Shown here one piece after another: positions 12,792 to 17,642 of a stretch of DNA of 17,642 nt. Positions within the stretch are counted from its first letter, which is position 1. Every line of letters starts with the position of its first letter. The notes below the pieces were generated by a model. That model saw only the letters and a program-made list of their open reading frames with translations, was not told where the DNA came from and ran no database searches. The position numbers were made by a program, and so were the translations under genes. Origin of the DNA: Rhodanobacteraceae bacterium (GTDB taxonomy: Bacteria; Pseudomonadota; Gammaproteobacteria; Xanthomonadales; Rhodanobacteraceae); assembly GCA_025924775.1 (NCBI GenBank), contig JAICHS010000018.1, positions 1 through 17,642 of the forward strand. Reading direction: 5' to 3'.

Positions 12792-15700
12792 TTACGCGGT
12801 CTGCAGCGTCCGGGTCAGCGCCGCGCGCAGTGCTTCCGGCGGTACGGGTTTGCGCAGGCAGTCATCCATGCCGGCCGCACGCGCCCGCTGGTCCTCGTCG
12901 CCGTGCGCGCTGGCGGTGAGCGCGATGATGGGCGTGACGTTGCCGCGCTGGCGCAGTATTTGCGCAAGTTCGCAACCTCCCATGCCGGGCAGGTCGAAAT
13001 CGAACACCATGGCGTCGAAGGCACCGTCGGCATCGAGTTCCGACAGTGCGGCCAGCGCCTGCGGCGCCAGCGTCACGCGGTAGCCGAAGGTTTCGATCAG
13101 GCCCGCGATGGCTTGCCCGGCGACCGGGTCGTCCTCGACCAGCAGGATGCGCGGAGGCGGTTGCGGCGGGTCCGCGGGCCCGATGGGCGCCTGCGCCGGC
13201 GTGTTGCCGGGCGCCACCTGTGTGGGTACCGGGGGCGGCGCCAATGCAGCGGCTGCGGGCGGCGCCACGCTGGCCAGCGGCAATTGCACGGTGAAGGTAC
13301 TGCCGCGCCCGGGCACCGATTGCACGTCGATGCGGCCGCCCATCAAGCCGACCAGTTCGCGGCTGATGGCAAGGCCGAGGCCGCTGCCGCGTTGCAAGCG
13401 CCCGTAGTCCGCCTGTTCGAACCGCTGGAAGATCCGCGCGCGCTCCTCCGGTGTCATGCCGGGGCCGCTGTCAATCACGCTGTAGCAGATGCCGTCGCCG
13501 GCGCGCGCAAGCTTCAGCACGACGCTGCCGTGGGTGGTGAACTTCAAGGCGTTGTGGGTCAGGTTGAACAGGATTTGTTGCACCCGCAACGCGTCGCCGC
13601 GCACCGCGCGCGGCGCGTCGGGCGCCACGCGCACTTCGATGGCCAGGTGTTTCTGGGCCGCGAGGCCCGCGTCGGCGTCCGCGACCTCGCGCAGGATGGC
13701 GGCGGGGTCGAACGTCGCGGGCGTCAGCTCCAGCCGGCCGGCTTCGATGCGCGCCACGTCCAGCGCGTCGTTGACGTGGCGCAGCAACAGCGCGCCCGAA
13801 CGGCGGATGGCATCGGCGTATTGGTGCTGGCGCTCGTCGAGGATCGTTTTCAGCAGCAGCTCGGTCATGCCCAGCACGCCGGTGAGCGGGGTGCGGATTT
13901 CGTGCGCCATGTTGGCCAGGAAACGCGACTTGGCGGCGTTGGCCTGCTCGGCGAGGTGCTGGCGGGTCTCGCTGAGCGCGAGGCGATGCTGTTGCTGCAG
14001 ACGGCGGCGCAGCAGCCACGCCAGCCACGCCAGCAACAGCAGTGCCGCCAGCACGTACAGCCCACGCGCCCACGGCGTGTTCCACGGCGCGGCCGACACG
14101 CGCAACGACAGGGCTTCCAGTGGCGCGCTCCATGGTCCGTCGCCGGTGCGTCCGCTCACCAGCAGCCGGTAGTCGCCGGGCTCCAGCAGCGAGAATTCGC
14201 GCACGTTGCGGTTGCCGGTGTCCACCCAGGCGGGGTCGAAGCCCTGCAGCCGGAAACGATACGTATTGCGCGCCGGGTTGACGAACGACAACACCTGCGC
14301 GGTGACGGCCAACTCGCGGTCGTGCCAGTCAAGGCTGATGGGCTTGCGCGGATCCAGCTGCAACGGCTTGCCGCGGCGGCGCACGCTCACCGATTCCAGC
14401 GCGACCTTCGGGGTTGCGAGGCGCCACGGCAGCGCCTCGGTGTGGATGCCGATCACCCCGGCCAGGCTGCCGGCAAACAACTGCCCGTGGCCGGTTGCCA
14501 GCAGCGCGTCGCCGGTGAAATCAGCGGTGGCCAGGCCCTCCGCAGTGGCAAACGCGTGCAACTGCCGGATGTGCGGGTCGTACACCCGCAAATTGCGAAC
14601 GCCGAGCGCGAACACGCGGCCGCCATCCCCGACCTGCAGGCCCAGCACGCCGGTGTCCGGCCAACCCTGCGCCCCACCCACGGTGTGCTTGAGCGTGGCC
14701 GTCCCGCGGTCGAGCAGGTAGCGTTGCAGCCGCGCGCTGCGCGCGACCCACAGGCTTGCATCGGGACCGAATGCGAACGCGCTGATGTCCCCGCGCGCCA
14801 CGCCCGGCACGAACGTGAATGTCGAGGCGCCGGGTGCCAGCCGCGCGAGGCCGGCATGGCTGGCGACCCAGATCGACCCATCAGCCGCTTCACGCAGTTG
14901 CACGATTTCGCGCGCGGCTTCGCTGGTCGCTGGCGGTGCCAGTGGCTCTACCGCGAGCGTTTGCGGATCGACGCGGAACATGCCGGTGCCGACACCGGCG
15001 AAATAAATGGCGCCATCGCGCGCGGCCAGCAGTCGCCAGACGCCGTGGCGCAGGGCGGGATTGCCCGCGGCGACCGGGTGCAGATGCTTGCCGTCCCACA
15101 CGAAGCAGCCGCGGCGGCTGCCGATCCACAGGCGCCCGGTCGGGTCTTCCGCCAGCGCCGAGATCGACCCGCGCGCTAGCCCCGGAATCGCGATGTGCGT
15201 GACCGTTCCGGTGACCGGGTCCAGCTGGTCCAGCAGTTCCGGGCCGCCCACCCACAGCCGGCCATCGTTGGCGGGCGCCAGCGCGCGCACGCGGTTGCCC
15301 GCAAGACTCGCGGCATTTCCGGGCACGTGCCGGTACATGCTGAAGACCTGCCACTGCGGCGGCAGGTAGGCGAGGCCGCCATCCACCAGCGCCACCCACA
15401 GGCCACCTTCGTGGTCGCGGAACAGACCATCCGGCAGGCGCCCGGGCAGGCTGCCCGCCAAACCGGGCGCCGGCTGTTCGAACTGGCGGGTGCCATCGGC
15501 GCCGATGCGGTCCAGACCGCCGCGTCCCGCCAGCCACAACCCGTGCGCGTCGTCGCGCAGGCTCGCCAGTGTCTCGCGGGCCGGCCCAATCAGAGTGGCG
15601 TGGTCGTTTGCATCGACGTGGAACAGACCGGCGCTGGTGGCCGCATCCACGCCCTCGCCGGCCGCGTGGATTTGCCAGATGGTGGGTTGTGATGCCGGCA

Positions 15701-16352
15701 CCGGCAAGGCAACCTGCCGGATGCCGCCCTGCGCATCCATGCGTGCCAGCCCCGCGTCGGTACCAATCCACAAGCCGCCCTTGGCCGCGGGCGCGAGCGC
15801 CGTGACGTTGTTCGAGGCGATGCTGGCGGAATCACCAGCGCGGTGCCGCAGGTGCGTGAAACCGCGGCGGTTGGCGCCCAGGCGGTTCAGGCCGCCCGCG
15901 TACACGCCGACCCAGATCGCCCCATTGGCATCCTGCGTGATCGCCATCACGTCGTTCGCGGAAAGGCTGTCCGCCTGCCTGGGGGCGTGCAGCCAGTGCT
16001 GGAAGCCGCCGTCCTCAGGCTGGTACAGGTTCAATCCGGTGCCCTCGCCGCCCACCCACAGGCGTCCCTCGCGATCGACCAGCAGCGCGGAAACGTCATT
16101 GGCAGGCAACGATTCGGGGTGCGAGGGATCGTGGCGGAACACCTTGAACGTGCGGCTGTCGTAACGCACCAGGCCGGCGTGGGTGCCGATCCACAGGTAG
16201 CCCGCGTGGTCCTGCGTGACCGAATACACCAGCGTGGACGGCAGGCCGTCGGCGACGCCGTAGCTGCGGAACAGCGGCGTGGGCGGCGCCGCGGCGACGG
16301 GTGCAGCAGTGGCGCCTGCCAGTGCCCCAGCCAGAAACAACGCGCCCAGCAT
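12792..16352 (-). CDS. Hybrid sensor histidine kinase with two-propeller periplasmic sensor and receiver domain
   Basis: A 1186-residue membrane-bound signalling protein. Residues 1-22 look like a signal peptide or anchor (LGALFLAGALAGATAAPVAAA). Residues about 25-645 contain roughly 14 copies of a Reg_prop blade motif (LWIGTHAGLVRYD, LWVGGEGTGLNLY, IWVGVYAGGLNRL and others), enough for two seven-bladed propellers. A Y_Y_Y domain (about 650-757, YRFRLQGFDPAWVDTG) and one transmembrane helix (about 764-781) follow. In the cytoplasm are HisKA with phosphoacceptor H817 (MAHEIRTPL), HATPase_c (N box LTHNALKF, DSGPGM, GSGLGLAIS), a Pro/Ala linker and a receiver domain with D1118 (MVFDFDLPGM) and LRKPV. 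It has no HPt or DNA-binding domain, so the phosphate must go to a partner encoded elsewhere. The architecture resembles sugar-sensing hybrid kinases; the ligand is unknown. The start has GGGGAG upstream. Confidence 0.93.
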   Translation of the reverse strand: MLGALFLAGALAGATAAPVAAAPPTPLFRSYGVADGLPSTLVYSVTQDHAGYLWIGTHAGLVRYDSRTFKVFRHDPSHPESLPANDVSALLVDREGRLWVGGEGTGLNLYQPEDGGFQHWLHAPRQADSLSANDVMAITQDANGAIWVGVYAGGLNRLGANRRGFTHLRHRAGDSASIASNNVTALAPAAKGGLWIGTDAGLARMDAQGGIRQVALPVPASQPTIWQIHAAGEGVDAATSAGLFHVDANDHATLIGPARETLASLRDDAHGLWLAGRGGLDRIGADGTRQFEQPAPGLAGSLPGRLPDGLFRDHEGGLWVALVDGGLAYLPPQWQVFSMYRHVPGNAASLAGNRVRALAPANDGRLWVGGPELLDQLDPVTGTVTHIAIPGLARGSISALAEDPTGRLWIGSRRGCFVWDGKHLHPVAAGNPALRHGVWRLLAARDGAIYFAGVGTGMFRVDPQTLAVEPLAPPATSEAAREIVQLREAADGSIWVASHAGLARLAPGASTFTFVPGVARGDISAFAFGPDASLWVARSARLQRYLLDRGTATLKHTVGGAQGWPDTGVLGLQVGDGGRVFALGVRNLRVYDPHIRQLHAFATAEGLATADFTGDALLATGHGQLFAGSLAGVIGIHTEALPWRLATPKVALESVSVRRRGKPLQLDPRKPISLDWHDRELAVTAQVLSFVNPARNTYRFRLQGFDPAWVDTGNRNVREFSLLEPGDYRLLVSGRTGDGPWSAPLEALSLRVSAAPWNTPWARGLYVLAALLLLAWLAWLLRRRLQQQHRLALSETRQHLAEQANAAKSRFLANMAHEIRTPLTGVLGMTELLLKTILDERQHQYADAIRRSGALLLRHVNDALDVARIEAGRLELTPATFDPAAILREVADADAGLAAQKHLAIEVRVAPDAPRAVRGDALRVQQILFNLTHNALKFTTHGSVVLKLARAGDGICYSVIDSGPGMTPEERARIFQRFEQADYGRLQRGSGLGLAISRELVGLMGGRIDVQSVPGRGSTFTVQLPLASVAPPAAAALAPPPVPTQVAPGNTPAQAPIGPADPPQPPPRILLVEDDPVAGQAIAGLIETFGYRVTLAPQALAALSELDADGAFDAMVFDFDLPGMGGCELAQILRQRGNVTPIIALTASAHGDEDQRARAAGMDDCLRKPVPPEALRAALTRTLQTA

Positions 16353-16457
16353 GTCACGCTCCCCTGCAAAGCCCCTCCCGATGATGCCGCAAAACCGCCG
16401 GGCATGCGCGCGCCGGCACGGTGTGCGACGATGGGGCGTGCGGATGGAGGGCCTTGC
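16353..16457. promoter_or_regulatory. Divergent intergenic region between the hybrid kinase and yceI
   Basis: These 105 nt must hold the promoters for both outward genes unless the kinase is read from further away. I can see ribosome binding sites for each (GGGGAG before the kinase on the - strand, GGAGGG at 16446-16451 before yceI) and a short inverted repeat GCCGG 16397-16401 with CCGGC 16413-16417. No convincing -10/-35 pair is visible. Confidence 0.35.
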
Positions 16458-17108
16458 GTGGCTGTGCGAACGTCATCGCTGGCATGCCTGTTGTTGCTGG
16501 TCGCGGGTGCGGCGCTTGCGCATCCGCTGGACTATCGCATCGACAGCGTGCACTCGCAGGTACTGTTCAGTGCCGACCACGATGGTTATTCCAATCCGGT
16601 TGGACGCCTGGCGATCGCCCGTGGCTGGCTGCGCTTCGATCCCGATGACTTTGGCGCATCCAGGGTGGTGGCCGACATCGACCTCGCTTCCGCCGACCTT
16701 GGCGACAAGGCTTGGAACGCCGCGGTCATGGGGCGCAACTTCCTGGATGCGGCGAAGTTTCCGCTGGCGCACTTCGTCAGTACCGCGGTCACCCAAACCG
16801 GCGCGCATGCCGGCATGCTCGAAGGCCAGCTCACGCTGCACGGCGTCAGCCTGCCGGTCAAGGTCGGGTTCACCGTCAATCGCGTGGGCGCGACGCTGTT
16901 CGGGTTCCAAACCATCGCGGGGTTTTCCGGGCACGCGACGCTCGACCGCACGCGCTTCGGGATGACCGCGTTTCCGAAGGCCGTCGGCACCGAGGTCACG
17001 CTCCGCCTGGAAATCGAGGCCACGCTCGACCGCCATGCGGAGTACGACTACCAGCAGGCCGCGGACAAGTCGATGAGGAGCGGGGCGCATGCCGCTGCGC
17101 AGCACTGA
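16458..17108 (+). CDS. YceI-family periplasmic lipid-binding protein
   Basis: A 216-residue protein with a clear signal peptide (SLACLLLLVAGAALA, cleavage expected before HPLDYRID). The mature part is a YceI domain, a lipocalin-like barrel that binds polyisoprenoid or similar lipids: YRIDSVHSQVLFSADHDG, then FDPDDFGASRVVADIDLASADLG, NFLDAAKFPLAHFVSTAV, GQLTLHGVSLPVKVGFTVNR and RTRFGMTAFPKAVGTEVTLRLEIEA. I chose the GTG at 16458 because GGAGGG lies 6 nt upstream and it gives a compact signal sequence; an in-frame ATG at 16431 would add nine residues and lacks that spacing. It overlaps the following cytochrome b561 gene by 20 nt. The YceI/b561 pairing recurs widely (E. coli yceJ-yceI), which suggests a shared role in membrane electron transfer or quinone-type lipid handling. 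Confidence 0.9.
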   Translation: MAVRTSSLACLLLLVAGAALAHPLDYRIDSVHSQVLFSADHDGYSNPVGRLAIARGWLRFDPDDFGASRVVADIDLASADLGDKAWNAAVMGRNFLDAAKFPLAHFVSTAVTQTGAHAGMLEGQLTLHGVSLPVKVGFTVNRVGATLFGFQTIAGFSGHATLDRTRFGMTAFPKAVGTEVTLRLEIEATLDRHAEYDYQQAADKSMRSGAHAAAQH

Positions 17109-17642
17109 AGCCGGGTGGGGCGCGCTGGTACGCGCGTTCCATTGGCTGATCGCGGTGCTTATCTTCGTGCAGGCGGGCATTGGATTGACGATGGTGCAGA
17201 TGGGCCTGACACCCGCCAAGCTGCGGGTGTTCGCGCTGCACAAGTCGATCGGCATCACCATTCTCGTGCTGGTGTTGCTGCGGATCGCGTGGCGGCTGGG
17301 TGAACGGCGCCCGGCCGACCTGCCCACGGTCCCGCGTTGGCAACTGCGGGTCGCGCACGTCGTGCATCTTGCGCTGTACGGGCTGATCCTGGCGATTCCG
17401 CTCAGCGGGTGGTGGTTCAATTCCGCGTCCGGTTCGCCGCTGGTGTGGTTCGATTGGCTGAAGCTGCCCGGCCTCGGCGGCTACGACCCGGTGTGGAAGC
17501 CGCGCGCGCTGCTGCTGCACCAAACGTTGTTCTGGCTGCTGGCCGCGCTGCTGGTGCTGCACGCGGGCGCGGCCTTGTGGCACCATTTCCGGCGGCATGA
17601 CGACGTGCTGCGGCGAATGCTTGTTGGTGCGCGCAGGCAGTG
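17089..17642 (+). CDS. Cytochrome b561 (runs to the window edge)
   Basis: A four-helix di-haem inner-membrane cytochrome; 184 codons are visible and the window ends on TG, so the stop may be the next base. Four histidines sit where haem ligands are expected: H18 (RAFHWLIAV), H51 (FALHKSIGI), H144 (LLLHQTLF) and H158 (LVLHAGAAL). Helices lie at about 18-36, 50-68, 90-110 and 142-163. The start ATG at 17089 has GAGGAG 8 nt upstream and overlaps the end of yceI by 20 nt in another frame, so the two are translated together. The family transfers electrons between quinol and acceptors such as superoxide in some bacteria; the partner here is unknown. If the stop is at 17641-17643 the protein has the usual family length. 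Confidence 0.88.
   Translation, partial: MPLRSTEAGWGALVRAFHWLIAVLIFVQAGIGLTMVQMGLTPAKLRVFALHKSIGITILVLVLLRIAWRLGERRPADLPTVPRWQLRVAHVVHLALYGLILAIPLSGWWFNSASGSPLVWFDWLKLPGLGGYDPVWKPRALLLHQTLFWLLAALLVLHAGAALWHHFRRHDDVLRRMLVGARRQ

Noticed and set aside
13140..13270. Pro/Ala-rich stretch in the hybrid kinase as another inserted palindromic repeat
   Set aside because: The linker before the receiver domain is low-complexity but lacks the CCCTCCCCCGC palindrome or a comparable perfect stem.
12675..15179. Very long open frame (834 codons) on the + strand
   Set aside because: It lies antisense to the hybrid kinase, whose domains are unmistakable. Its translation is a low-complexity Arg/Ala/Gln/His-rich peptide typical of the opposite strand of GC-rich genes.
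1..17642. tRNA, rRNA, CRISPR, prophage or defence genes
   Set aside because: I looked for regularly spaced repeats, transposase or phage-type proteins and RNA-gene signatures, and saw none.

Overview
The window is a GC-rich chromosomal segment of a gammaproteobacterium, most likely of the order Xanthomonadales (Lysobacterales), perhaps Rhodanobacteraceae. I base this on gene content, gene order and dispersed palindromic repeats, not on any database search. Most of it is core metabolism and envelope biogenesis. I see no phage, transposase, CRISPR array, defence system, tRNA or rRNA.

Layout. (1) 1-2782, + strand: a 2-oxoacid dehydrogenase cluster, with the end of E1-alpha, a complete E1-beta, and the E2 acyltransferase. 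A 149-nt gap holding a palindromic repeat separates E1-beta from E2. (2) 2804-7647, - strand: in transcription order aroK, aroB, a small WGR-like protein, hemE, trpS and a three-helix membrane protein. Overlapping starts and stops link most of them, so this looks like one transcription unit for shikimate, haem and Trp-tRNA synthesis, possibly with an internal start at the WGR-like gene. (3) 7809-9831, - strand: ilvE and xerD, each followed directly by a copy of the same ~110-bp structured repeat. (4) 9886-10326, + strand: an RDD-family membrane protein divergent from xerD and convergent with lptG. (5) 10436-12666, - strand: lptF and lptG, the permease pair of the LPS exporter. (6) 12792-16352, - strand: a very large hybrid histidine kinase with a two-propeller periplasmic sensor. 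(7) 16458-17642, + strand: a periplasmic YceI protein and an overlapping cytochrome b561 that runs to the window edge.

The least ordinary features are the repeats. Three families are present. A CCCTCCCCCGC palindrome lies between pdhB and E2 and also in frame inside the linkers of E2 and TrpS. A GTAGGAGC-type REP element supplies the aroB stop codon and forms an inverted pair between the RDD gene and lptG. A two-hairpin element follows both ilvE and xerD. Other points worth checking are an E2 active-site motif with Thr where Asp is normal, possible leaderless starts for aroK and the WGR-like gene, and the hybrid kinase upstream of lptF. I found no convincing new multi-gene system.
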